Origin: an uncultured Fulvivirga sp.
GTDB taxonomy: Bacteria; Bacteroidota; Bacteroidia; Cytophagales; Cyclobacteriaceae
Assembly (NCBI GenBank): GCA_947500555.1
Contig: CANMSE010000006.1
Location: forward strand, 1 to 64,000
Reading direction: 5' to 3'
Length of the DNA: 64,000 bases
A program made the position numbers and the translations under genes. This document shows positions 1 to 8,077 of this stretch, piece by piece (position 1 is the first letter of the stretch; every line of letters begins with the position of its first letter). The notes beneath the pieces are model-generated. The model saw nothing but the letters and a program-made list of their open reading frames with translations, had not been told where the DNA came from and made no database searches.

Positions 1-27
1 AAATCCCCCTCACTTTTAAGAGGACTG

Positions 28-35
28 CAAAGGTA
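28..35 (-). promoter_or_regulatory. Candidate -7 promoter element reading out of the window
   Basis: The minus strand reads TACCTTTG, a full match to the Bacteroidota -7 consensus TAnnTTTG, followed by C. It points left, away from purA, so it would serve a gene beyond the window edge. No convincing -33 TTTG box lies 19-21 bases upstream, so the call rests on the -7 box alone. Confidence 0.35.
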
Positions 36-84
36 AATCAACTAAACTAACTTAGCACTAACCTTAAGAGAAAATATTTTAAGA

Positions 85-1368
85 TTAGGCTTCTACAGTA
101 TCACGAACCACTGTCTCAGTACGATCTGGCCCAACAGATACCATATTGATAGGCACTCCAACGGCCTTTTCTATATAATCTACATATCCTGCAAGTTCAC
201 CTGGAAATGAATCGAATTCTTTATTTTCATCTAAACTGCAGTTCCAGCCGGGAAGTGATTCATATATTGGCTCGAGTTTTTCATCTACAATTTCATATGG
301 CAAAATGTCTATTATGTCACCATTCTCTCTCCTGTAAGATGTGCAGACCTTAATTTCGTTAAATACATTTAACACATCAGCCTTCATCATGTAGAGCTGA
401 GTGACTCCATTGATCATTATGGCATATTTCAGCGCAGGTAAATCTAACCAGCCACATCTTCGAGGCCGACCAGTAGTAGCTCCAAATTCATTGCCTACCT
501 TCTGCATAGTCTCACCATCGGCATCAAAGAGCTCTGTCGGAAATGGACCTGATCCCACTCTGGTGCAATAGGCTTTAAAAATTCCATACACTTCTCCTAT
601 ACTATTTGGAGCGACTCCCAAACCGCTGCAAACACCTGCTGAAGTAGTATTTGAACTCGTAACAAATGGATAACTACCAAAATCAATATCTAAGAGAGAA
701 CCTTGAGCACCTTCTGCAAGAACTCTTGAGCCGCCACTTAATTCTGAATTGATCAAATATTCACTTTCAACCAGTTTAAAAGTCTTTAAAAATTCAACTG
801 CTTCGAAAAACTCTTTTTCCAACTGGTCAAGTTGAAAATCAGCCTTGTAAAACTCCAAAATTTGAAGATGTTTCTGAGTCAGTTTTTGATACTTGTCTTT
901 AAAATTAGGAAGAGAGGTGTCACCAACCCTCAGACCTTGTCTGGCTATCTTATCTTGATACGTTGGTCCAATTCCTTTAAGTGTAGATCCAATCTTTTTT
1001 GCACCCTTAGATTTTTCATAAGCAGCATCGAGTAACCTGTGAGTTGGCAATATGATTTGCGCTTTTTTCGATATACAAAGATTGTCAAGTACGGAGAGAT
1101 TGTATTTAGATAAGCCCTCAATTTCCTTCTTAAAAATTACAGGATCGAGTACAACTCCGTTTCCAATAACATTTAAAATGTCAGATCTAAAGATTCCACT
1201 TGGAATTTGATGCAAGACATGCTTAATCCCATCAAACTCTAATGTATGACCAGCATTTGGGCCTCCTTGAAATCTGGCTACAACATTATATTTTGGAGCA
1301 AGGTAATCGACTACCTTGCCTTTACCCTCATCTCCCCATTGAAGACCTAAAAGTATATCTAGCTTCAT
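85..1368 (-). CDS. purA: Adenylosuccinate synthetase
   Basis: Cytosolic enzyme joining IMP and aspartate with GTP hydrolysis, the first committed step to AMP. At 427 residues it has the usual family length. The N-terminal GDEGKGK loop (catalytic Asp13) and GGPNAGHT (catalytic His41) are visible, as is the C-terminal base-recognition region containing VGPDRTET. It is the last gene of an apparent operon with the STAS gene (4-base gap) and the Fur-like gene. In known systems PurA is inhibited directly by ppGpp, and a ppGpp synthetase/hydrolase gene lies about 0.9 kb upstream. No strong terminator was seen after the stop codon. Confidence 0.97.
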   Translation of the reverse strand: MKLDILLGLQWGDEGKGKVVDYLAPKYNVVARFQGGPNAGHTLEFDGIKHVLHQIPSGIFRSDILNVIGNGVVLDPVIFKKEIEGLSKYNLSVLDNLCISKKAQIILPTHRLLDAAYEKSKGAKKIGSTLKGIGPTYQDKIARQGLRVGDTSLPNFKDKYQKLTQKHLQILEFYKADFQLDQLEKEFFEAVEFLKTFKLVESEYLINSELSGGSRVLAEGAQGSLLDIDFGSYPFVTSSNTTSAGVCSGLGVAPNSIGEVYGIFKAYCTRVGSGPFPTELFDADGETMQKVGNEFGATTGRPRRCGWLDLPALKYAIMINGVTQLYMMKADVLNVFNEIKVCTSYRRENGDIIDILPYEIVDEKLEPIYESLPGWNCSLDENKEFDSFPGELAGYVDYIEKAVGVPINMVSVGPDRTETVVRDTVEA

Positions 1369-1372
1369 TGAC

Positions 1373-1717
1373 TTAAGCGCTTTTTAAGATTGAAACTGCT
1401 TTTTCTTCATCACTCTCAATTGTAAAAATTGCATTGAGTTTTGTGATAATCAAAAGTTTTTTTACGCTCTCTGAAGGGTTCAGCAAGCATAATTCACCTC
1501 CTTTATTTCTAAACTTGGTTAATATTGTTATCAGAACTCCAATCCCACTACTATTTATATACCGTAATTCAGATATATCAATAAGGCATAACATTCTACC
1601 TTCTTGAATTTGATCATTAATTACCTCAATAATATCTATTCCATTATCTTCACCAATTAAATCTCCAGAGAGATTGATCTTTAAAATATCATCTTCTGTC
1701 TTGTAATTAAATGTCAT
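1373..1717 (-). CDS. STAS-domain anti-sigma-factor-antagonist-like protein
   Basis: A 114-residue single-domain STAS protein of the SpoIIAA/RsbV type. The segment DISELRYINSSGIGVLI holds the conserved serine region (about residues 55-60) that partner kinases phosphorylate in characterised members. No RsbW/SpoIIAB-type kinase or PP2C phosphatase gene lies in the window, so the partner is unknown. The start ATG overlaps the stop of the upstream Fur-like gene by 4 bases, and purA follows after 4 bases, so the three are probably co-transcribed and the first two translationally coupled. A role in partner switching is inferred from the family only. Confidence 0.85.
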   Translation of the reverse strand: MTFNYKTEDDILKINLSGDLIGEDNGIDIIEVINDQIQEGRMLCLIDISELRYINSSGIGVLITILTKFRNKGGELCLLNPSESVKKLLIITKLNAIFTIESDEEKAVSILKSA

Positions 1718-2193
1718 ACTTTTTCTTTCTTTTCCGTTGTTATTTTAAGTTGACAGTCTCCACAAATACCATAGAGATTCAAAGAATGATGAACTATATC
1801 GAAGTTCAACAATTCGCCAACCATAGTTTGAATATTATGTATTCTAGGATCGCAAAACTCTACTACTTTATGACATTCAGTGCATATAAGATGATCATGT
1901 TGTTTGTATCCATATGACTTTTCATATTGAGCTAAGTTTCGTCCAAATTGGTGCTTACTAACTAAATCACATTCGACTAATAAATCCAACGTGTTGTATA
2001 CAGTGGCTCTACTAACGCGATAATTTTTATTTTTCATGCTGATGTAAAGGGACTCCACATCAAAATGACCATCTCTAGAGTATATTTCTTCTAAAATAGC
2101 ATATCGCTCTGGAGTTTTTCTAAGCCCTTTATTTTCCAGATAAGCTGTAAATATTTTTTTTACTTCTTCGTAAACGCTTTCGTTAAGTGCCAT
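1714..2193 (-). CDS. Fur-family transcriptional repressor
   Basis: A 159-residue metal-dependent DNA-binding protein. The N-terminal winged helix covers about residues 10-85 (RVSRATVYNTLDLLVE is the recognition-helix region). The C-terminal half carries two Cys-x2-Cys pairs (CTEC and CGDC) for structural zinc and the HDH motif of the Fur regulatory site. Whether it senses iron, zinc or peroxide cannot be decided from sequence. It is the first gene of the operon with STAS and purA. An AAAGGAGA Shine-Dalgarno-like sequence lies 3 bases before the ATG, unusual here because most genes in the window lack one, and it supports this start. Confidence 0.9.
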   Translation of the reverse strand: MALNESVYEEVKKIFTAYLENKGLRKTPERYAILEEIYSRDGHFDVESLYISMKNKNYRVSRATVYNTLDLLVECDLVSKHQFGRNLAQYEKSYGYKQHDHLICTECHKVVEFCDPRIHNIQTMVGELLNFDIVHHSLNLYGICGDCQLKITTEKKEKV

Positions 2194-2196
2194 TCG

Positions 2197-2204
2197 TCTC
2201 CTTT
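2197..2204 (-). promoter_or_regulatory. Shine-Dalgarno-like sequence of the Fur-family gene
   Basis: The minus strand reads AAAGGAGA just before the ATG at 2193. It complements the 16S anti-SD core, which is rarely exploited by Bacteroidota, and it fixes the start codon. Confidence 0.5.
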
Positions 2205-2213
2205 AAAGGATTG

Positions 2214-2221
2214 CAAATATA
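2214..2221 (-). promoter_or_regulatory. Candidate -7 promoter element of the fur-like/STAS/purA operon
   Basis: The minus strand reads TATATTTG followed by C, matching TAnnTTTG, 20 bases upstream of the ATG at 2193. The expected -33 TTTG box is not clear; only T-rich sequence (TATTTAAG) lies nearby. Confidence 0.5.
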
Positions 2222-2260
2222 GGTATTCTTAAATAGTATTAGAGAGTGCCTTCTGGTAAA

Positions 2261-4468
2261 TTATTTAGATTCCAACCTTGATACTTTTACTACACCATCT
2301 ACAGCTTCCAATTTAGTAGTAAGCAAGTCTAAGTGTCTTGTATCATTAACATATAGCATTATCTCTCCCTCAAAAATTCCTGAATCTGTATCAATTGACA
2401 TTGATCTCATGTTTACCTTTAATTCGTCTGAAATTATCTTAGTAATGTCGTTAATCAATCCTACTCTATCCGTACCAATTATCTTCATACTCGCCAAGAA
2501 TGATGACTCATGTAATGAAGCCCACTTAGCTTTCACTACTCTATGTCCATGATTAGCCAATAACTCAGGAGCATTTGGACAGGTAGTTCGATGAATTTTG
2601 ATTCCTTCGGTTACAGTAACAAACCCAAACACATTATCTCCAGGAATAGGATTACAGCATTTAGACAGTGTATAATCAATAACATCCATGTCTTCACCGA
2701 TTAGAAGAACATCATCAGATTTTACTTTAACTACTTCTTTCTCAAAAGATTTCGCATCAGAAATTTTTGTTGAGGGTCTAGTCTTTAACGTATTAGGGGG
2801 CTTGTATTCTTTAAACCTCCTGAAATCATCATTCTCAATCAAACCTTTACCAGCCCTAAAATATAGATCAAACAGGCTATTCAAGTTAAAATAAGCTTTA
2901 AATTTTTCAAGGGTTTCAACAGTACTATCAACTTTGAATTGCTTAAACTTTCTTTGTATCAACTCTTTGCCATCATCAACAATATGCTTTTTATCCTCTT
3001 TGAGCCCATCTTTGATCTTCGCCTTTGCTTTTGAAGTTACAACATAGCGTAACCAGTCTTCATTGGGTTTTTGCTTATTTGAGGTTAATATTTCCACTTG
3101 ATCGCCATTCTTCAAGGTGTAATTAATAGGCACCAGTTTTTGATTGACCTTAGCACCAATACATTTTGCACCAACTTCTGTGTGTATATCAAAAGCAAAA
3201 TCAAGTGCAGATGCTCCCCTTGGTAATGTCTTTAATTCTCCTTTAGGAGTAAATGCAAATACTTCATCACTAAAAAGGTTACCCCGAAAATCATCAACAA
3301 ATTCCAAGGCTGAGGAGTCATTTTGTTCGAGCATATCTCTAACTTTTGTTATCCACTGCTCAAGTCCCTCACTACCAGCATCACTTTCTTTATATTTCCA
3401 GTGTGCCGCATATCCTTTTTCAGCAATCTCATCCATTCTTCTAGTCCGAATCTGAACTTCAACCCATTGTCCATTTCGAGCCATCACGGTTGTGTGAAGA
3501 GATTCGTAACCATTCGTCTTTGGAGTGCTTATCCAATCTCTTAATCTATCAGGATTAGGTTTATAATAGTCGGTTACGGTAGAGTATACCTGCCAACTCG
3601 CAGCTTTTTCATCTTCTATTGGAACATCTAATATTATACGTATAGCAAAAAGGTCATATACCTCTTCAAAAGGTATATCTTGTTTTTTCATTTTATTGTA
3701 AATTGAAAAAACTGACTTCGGTCTACCTTTAATGACGTAATCTAAATCCAAGTCATTTAAATTTCTTTGAATTGGTCTAACAAAGCTTTTAATAAATTTA
3801 TTTCTGGCTTCTTTATTGGCAGCAATACGACTTACAAGGTCGTCATAAACTTGTGGTTCGGTATATCTTAAATAAAGATCTTCCATCTCAGATTTAATGG
3901 AATAAAGACCAAGGCGATGAGCAAGTGGTGCGTAGAGAAATATAGTTTCTGAAGCAATTTTATATTGCTTATTGACTGGCATACTTTCCAAGGTTCTCAT
4001 ATTATGAAGCCGGTCAGCGAGTTTGACCAAAATGACTCTGACATCTTCTGAAAGTGTAAGGAGCATTTTTCTGAAATTCTCCGCTTGCTGAGAACTTCCC
4101 TGATCAAAAACTCCAGAAATTTTAGTTAAGCCATCAATAATCCTCGCGATCTTTTTACCAAAATCCCTTTCTATCTCCTTAATCGTCCAGTCGGTATCTT
4201 CAACTACATCATGAAGAAGAGCAGATATAATTGAAGTAGTCCCAAGTCCAATTTCATTAACGCAAATACGTGCTACGGCTATAGGATGAAATATATATGG
4301 CTCACCGGATTTTCTGCGTGTTCCACTATGGGCTTCCAAAGCAGTATTGAACGCCTTTCTAATTGCACGTGAGTCGTTTTCCTTTAGAAATGGTTTAGCA
4401 TTTCTCAAAAGCTGCCGGTACCTTCTTACAATTTCTTTATTCTCTTCTTCTACATCAATCTCAACCAT
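2261..4468 (-). CDS. Bifunctional (p)ppGpp synthetase/hydrolase (Rel/SpoT)
   Basis: Cytosolic stringent-response enzyme that makes and degrades (p)ppGpp. The 735 residues show the full long-RSH order. The HD hydrolase domain has intact metal ligands (His61, His86-Asp87, with Glu90-Asp91). The synthetase domain (about 240-365) has YESLHTTV and EVQIRT with Glu337. A TGS domain spans about 400-463, the zinc/RIS region has Cys604-Cys605, His626 and Cys630, and a C-terminal ACT domain starts near 660. Both catalytic centres look complete, so it is probably the bifunctional type. It appears monocistronic, facing away from the tRNA-Leu gene. Confidence 0.95.
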   Translation of the reverse strand: MVEIDVEEENKEIVRRYRQLLRNAKPFLKENDSRAIRKAFNTALEAHSGTRRKSGEPYIFHPIAVARICVNEIGLGTTSIISALLHDVVEDTDWTIKEIERDFGKKIARIIDGLTKISGVFDQGSSQQAENFRKMLLTLSEDVRVILVKLADRLHNMRTLESMPVNKQYKIASETIFLYAPLAHRLGLYSIKSEMEDLYLRYTEPQVYDDLVSRIAANKEARNKFIKSFVRPIQRNLNDLDLDYVIKGRPKSVFSIYNKMKKQDIPFEEVYDLFAIRIILDVPIEDEKAASWQVYSTVTDYYKPNPDRLRDWISTPKTNGYESLHTTVMARNGQWVEVQIRTRRMDEIAEKGYAAHWKYKESDAGSEGLEQWITKVRDMLEQNDSSALEFVDDFRGNLFSDEVFAFTPKGELKTLPRGASALDFAFDIHTEVGAKCIGAKVNQKLVPINYTLKNGDQVEILTSNKQKPNEDWLRYVVTSKAKAKIKDGLKEDKKHIVDDGKELIQRKFKQFKVDSTVETLEKFKAYFNLNSLFDLYFRAGKGLIENDDFRRFKEYKPPNTLKTRPSTKISDAKSFEKEVVKVKSDDVLLIGEDMDVIDYTLSKCCNPIPGDNVFGFVTVTEGIKIHRTTCPNAPELLANHGHRVVKAKWASLHESSFLASMKIIGTDRVGLINDITKIISDELKVNMRSMSIDTDSGIFEGEIMLYVNDTRHLDLLTTKLEAVDGVVKVSRLESK

Positions 4469-4510
4469 AATTACCCGGCATCTTCAAATTAAAAAAATTA
4501 AAAATTACTT

Positions 4511-4541
4511 ATTGCACAATAAGAAATTCTAAATATCTTTG
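4511..4541 (+). promoter_or_regulatory. Promoter of tRNA-Leu (-33 ATTG, -7 TATCTTTG)
   Basis: TATCTTTG at 4534-4541 matches the Bacteroidota -7 consensus, with ATTG at 4511-4514 separated by a 19-base spacer, the expected distance. The tRNA begins 13 bases after the -7 box. Confidence 0.7.
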
Positions 4542-4554
4542 CGCTCCATTTTAA

Positions 4555-4636
4555 GCGGATGTGGCGAAATTGGTAGACGCACTAGACTTAGGATCTAGCG
4601 CCTCACGGCATGGGGGTTCGAGTCCCTCCATCCGCA
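4555..4636 (+). tRNA. tRNA-Leu (anticodon UAG)
   Basis: The 82-base gene folds as a class II tRNA with a long variable arm. The acceptor stem pairs GCGGATG with CATCCGC, the discriminator is A, and the D-arm has TGGTAGACGC. The anticodon stem CTAGA/TCTAG encloses loop CTTAGGA with anticodon TAG, and the T-loop is GGTTCGAGTCC. The 3' CCA is not encoded and must be added post-transcriptionally. A promoter lies just upstream and an intrinsic terminator just downstream. Confidence 0.97.
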
Positions 4637-4646
4637 CAAAGAAATA

Positions 4647-4690
4647 CCCTCGATCGCGATGATATATGTCGAGATTGAGGGTTTTTATTT
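4647..4690 (+). terminator. Intrinsic terminator after tRNA-Leu
   Basis: CCCTC at 4647-4651 pairs with GAGGG at 4677-4681, and the inner GAT/ATT extends the stem imperfectly. A T-rich run follows at 4682-4690. It separates the tRNA from trigger factor. Confidence 0.7.
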
Positions 4691-4720
4691 ATAATAACAT
4701 TGCACAAAACCTCTACTACT

Positions 4721-6055
4721 TTGGATATCACATTAGACAAAAAGAGTTCTACAGAAGCCGTAATTAAAGTTAAGTTAAACGAAACTGATTATCAACCGAG
4801 CGTTGAGGAAAAAGTAAAGGACTATGCCAAAAAGGCTAATATAAAAGGGTTTCGTCAAGGAAAAGTACCTGCTGGTCTTATTAAAAAGATGTATGGTAAA
4901 TCAATTGTTGTTGAAGAGGTAAATAATGTATTATCTAAGTCAATTGGTGAATATGTAAAGGAAAATAATATACAATTGATAGGTGAGCCTTTACCGGACG
5001 AAACCAAAACTAAAGCTATCGACTGGGATAATCAGAAAGACTTCGAATTCGATTATGAAGTGGGTATGGTTAATTCTTTTGACTATGACATATCAGCTAA
5101 AACAAAAGTCAAGTCCTATAAAATAGAACTTGACAAAAAAGGTCTGAACGAAACTCTCGATAATATTAAGAAACAATTCGGGTCAGTATCAAATCCGGAT
5201 GTCAGTGTTGAGGGTGATGATTTTTTTGGAACTTTTTCTGAGAATGACGGTGACTTGACAAATGAAACCCTTTTGAAGTGGGATTCTTTAGATAAAAAGC
5301 AGCACAAAAACTTTAAAGGTTTAAAACCCGGAGATTCATTAGAGATAGATATTCAAAAATTGGTTTCCGATAATCATGATCTCATGTCATTACTGGAGAT
5401 CGGACATGATAAAGCTCATGACCTGAAAGGCAAATTCACCTTTACCGTAAAAAATATCAACAGAACGGAACCTGCTGAACTCAATCAAGAACTATTTGAC
5501 AAAGTTTTTGGTAAGGATTCTATAAAATCTGAAGATGAGTTTATAGAAAGAGTCACAAAAACTGTAGAAGATAATTACAGTCGTGAAACTGACTTATTGC
5601 TGAATAGAGATATAAGAGATGCGCTAATTTCAAAAACGAAAATCGAAATCCCAGAAAATTTTCTTAAAAAGTGGTTGTTAGTAAGCAATGAAGGTAAAGT
5701 CACTGAAGAAGATATTGAAAAAGAATTTGATGAATATGTTCGATCATTGAAGTGGGATTTGCTCAGAAATAAAATTAGTAATGATAATGAAGTGAAAGTT
5801 GAAAATGAAGAGGTTAAAGATCGAGCTAAGCTGATGATCTTAAGCCAGCTGGGTGGCCCTGGAGCTGCTGATCAGCTGAAAGACCACATGGACTCGTTTG
5901 CAGACAACTATCTTCAGGCTGAAAATGGCCAAAATTACATGAAAGTGTATAACGAATTAAGAGAAGACAAGATTCTGGAATTGATAAAATCAAAAATTAC
6001 TCTTAATGAGAAAAAAATAGGCCTTGATGAATTTAAAAAAGTGGCATCAAACTAA
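4721..6055 (+). CDS. tig: Trigger factor, ribosome-associated chaperone/prolyl isomerase
   Basis: Ribosome-bound chaperone that receives nascent chains. The N-terminal ribosome-docking domain has the signature GFRQGKVP near residue 43. A divergent PPIase-like middle region and an elongated charged C-terminal chaperone domain follow. There is no ATG at the front. TTG codons at 4700 and 4721 are both in frame. I prefer 4721 because it gives MDITLDKK, the way relatives begin, with 444 residues; 4700 would add seven residues with no family support. It sits upstream of clpP and clpX, the classic tig-clpP-clpX order, but its own terminator at 6082 suggests partly separate transcription. Confidence 0.93.
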   Translation: MDITLDKKSSTEAVIKVKLNETDYQPSVEEKVKDYAKKANIKGFRQGKVPAGLIKKMYGKSIVVEEVNNVLSKSIGEYVKENNIQLIGEPLPDETKTKAIDWDNQKDFEFDYEVGMVNSFDYDISAKTKVKSYKIELDKKGLNETLDNIKKQFGSVSNPDVSVEGDDFFGTFSENDGDLTNETLLKWDSLDKKQHKNFKGLKPGDSLEIDIQKLVSDNHDLMSLLEIGHDKAHDLKGKFTFTVKNINRTEPAELNQELFDKVFGKDSIKSEDEFIERVTKTVEDNYSRETDLLLNRDIRDALISKTKIEIPENFLKKWLLVSNEGKVTEEDIEKEFDEYVRSLKWDLLRNKISNDNEVKVENEEVKDRAKLMILSQLGGPGAADQLKDHMDSFADNYLQAENGQNYMKVYNELREDKILELIKSKITLNEKKIGLDEFKKVASN

Positions 6056-6081
6056 TTAGATATTATAATTGTTACCTCTAA

Positions 6082-6109
6082 AGCCCTCCATAATACGGTG
6101 GGCTTTTTT
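6082..6109 (+). terminator. Intrinsic terminator after tig
   Basis: AGCCC-T-CC pairs with GG-T-GGGCT around a 7-base loop (one T/T mismatch), followed directly by TTTTT. Confidence 0.8.
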
Positions 6110-6168
6110 GATATTTATATATAAAATCTTACTATCATTGAGTATATTAAAAAGACTTAAAAGTACAA

Positions 6169-6837
6169 ATGAATAATAAAGACGAATTCAGAAAATACGC
6201 AATTAAAGATAGAGGTATAAGCGGCTCAACCTTTGATGACTATTCAAGCGCTATCCAAAATATGACTCAGTACGTTATTGAGGAAAGACCAGGAAATTTT
6301 CGAGCTATTGATGTTTTTACCCGACTGATTTCTGACAGAATTATCTTTTTGGGAATGGGGATAGATGATCAAATTGCTAATATCATTACTGCCCAATTAC
6401 TTTTCCTGGAATCCAGTGATCCGAAAAAAGATATCATAATGTATATCAACAGTCCTGGTGGATCAGTCTACGCTGGTTTGGGTATGTATGATACTATGCA
6501 TTGGGTAAATCCAGATGTTGCAACCATATGTACAGGCTTGGCTGCATCTATGGGCGCAGTGCTTTTGGCAGCAGGTCATGAAAAGAAGAGAGCTGCTCTA
6601 CCTCATGCGAGAATAATGATTCATCAGCCTATGAGTGGAATGCAGGGACAGGCTTCGGATATGGAAATCTCTTTAAAGCAGACTTTGGAAGTTAAAAAGG
6701 ATTTGTATAATATCCTTTCTAAGCATAGTGGTCAGAAATACGAGAAAATAGAAAAAGATTCAGATAGAGACTATTGGATGAGAGCTGGGGAAGCAAAGGA
6801 ATATGGTCTTATTGATGAAGTACTCATTAAGAAATGA
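6169..6837 (+). CDS. clpP: ATP-dependent Clp protease proteolytic subunit
   Basis: Serine peptidase subunit that forms the tetradecameric chamber served by ClpX. The catalytic triad is complete: Ser127 in GLAASMGA, His152 in MIHQP and Asp201 in SDRDYW. At 222 residues it carries a longer N-terminus (about 30 residues before the conserved core) that is probably processed. clpX follows after 4 bases, so the two are almost certainly co-transcribed and expressed together. Confidence 0.97.
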   Translation: MNNKDEFRKYAIKDRGISGSTFDDYSSAIQNMTQYVIEERPGNFRAIDVFTRLISDRIIFLGMGIDDQIANIITAQLLFLESSDPKKDIIMYINSPGGSVYAGLGMYDTMHWVNPDVATICTGLAASMGAVLLAAGHEKKRAALPHARIMIHQPMSGMQGQASDMEISLKQTLEVKKDLYNILSKHSGQKYEKIEKDSDRDYWMRAGEAKEYGLIDEVLIKK

Positions 6838-6841
6838 TTAA

Positions 6842-8077
6842 ATGTCAGAAGTAACTTGTTCTTTCTGTGGGCGAAATAAAAAAGATGTAGATCTGATGAT
6901 TTCGGGTATCCACGCACATATCTGTGATAAGTGCATCACCCAGGCAAATCAGATACTGTCTGAAGAAAAAAAGACAGGCGTCACTACAAGTGGGGCTCCA
7001 AGTTTCAACTTGGTAAAGCCAAAAGAAATGAAAAAGTTTCTCGATGAATTCGTCATTGGTCAGGATGAGGCAAAGAAAGTTATGTCTGTTGCTGTTTATA
7101 ATCACTATAAACGTTTGATGCAGAAACCTTCTGATGATGACGTGACAATTGAAAAGTCTAATATTATTATGGCCGGAGAGACTGGTACAGGTAAAACCTA
7201 TCTCGCAAGAACTTTGGCTAAAATATTACAAGTTCCTTTCTGTATTGCAGATGCAACAGTTTTGACAGAAGCAGGTTATGTGGGTGAAGATGTAGAGAGT
7301 ATTTTGACAAGGCTTCTGCAAGCAGCTGATTATGAGACAGAAGCAGCTGAGCGTGGTATTGTGTACATAGATGAGCTAGACAAGATTGCTCGTAAGTCAG
7401 ATAACCCTTCGATAACTAGAGACGTGAGTGGTGAAGGGGTTCAACAAGCCTTACTTAAACTTTTAGAGGGCACAACAGTAAATGTACCACCTCAAGGGGG
7501 GAGAAAGCATCCTGATCAGAAAATGATTTCGGTCAATACAGAAAATATATTATTCATTTGTGGAGGTGCTTTTGATGGTATTTCCAGAAATATTGCCAAA
7601 AGACTGAATACAAGACCTCTTGGTTTTACATCTTCAGAGGATGCTCTCCAGCCAGGTGATGTTGAAAGTGATAACTTATTACGGTATATAACTGCTCAAG
7701 ATTTGAAGAGTTTTGGACTTATTCCTGAACTGATAGGGCGACTTCCTGTGCTTACTTATTTGAATCCGTTAGATGAATCAGCACTTTCTAAAATATTGAC
7801 CACACCAAAGAATGCTTTGGTGAAGCAATATGAAAAGCTATTTGCCATGGAAGATATTGAGGTTGATTTCAAGAAAGGTGCGATTGATTTTATAGTAGCA
7901 AAGGCCATGGATTACAAATTAGGCGCACGAGGGTTGAGGTCAATATGCGAAGCCATAATTAATGATGCCATGTTTGAGTTACCATCATCAAAGGATACAT
8001 CTAAGCTTATAATTACCAGAGCTTATGCGGAAGAGAAATTTAACAAGTCAAAGTATGGCAAATTAAAAGTTGCCTAG
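6842..8077 (+). CDS. clpX: ClpX AAA+ unfoldase
   Basis: Hexameric ATPase that unfolds substrates and feeds them to ClpP. The zinc-binding domain has Cys6, Cys9, Cys28 and Cys31. Walker A is GETGTGKT at 112-119, Walker B ends in Asp177-Glu178, the pore loop GYVG is at 145-148, the RKH loop at 221-223, and the ClpP-docking LGF tripeptide at 260-262. All working parts are present. The second Walker A residue is Glu, where proteobacterial ClpX usually has Pro. The TAG stop lies inside the tetramer CTAG (8074-8077), which also supplies the stop of the convergent lpxB. Confidence 0.97.
   Translation: MSEVTCSFCGRNKKDVDLMISGIHAHICDKCITQANQILSEEKKTGVTTSGAPSFNLVKPKEMKKFLDEFVIGQDEAKKVMSVAVYNHYKRLMQKPSDDDVTIEKSNIIMAGETGTGKTYLARTLAKILQVPFCIADATVLTEAGYVGEDVESILTRLLQAADYETEAAERGIVYIDELDKIARKSDNPSITRDVSGEGVQQALLKLLEGTTVNVPPQGGRKHPDQKMISVNTENILFICGGAFDGISRNIAKRLNTRPLGFTSSEDALQPGDVESDNLLRYITAQDLKSFGLIPELIGRLPVLTYLNPLDESALSKILTTPKNALVKQYEKLFAMEDIEVDFKKGAIDFIVAKAMDYKLGARGLRSICEAIINDAMFELPSSKDTSKLIITRAYAEEKFNKSKYGKLKVA

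Noticed and set aside
3144..3455. Plus-strand 103-residue reading frame inside the Rel gene
   Set aside because: Antisense to the conserved TGS/synthetase coding region with no start context or family similarity.
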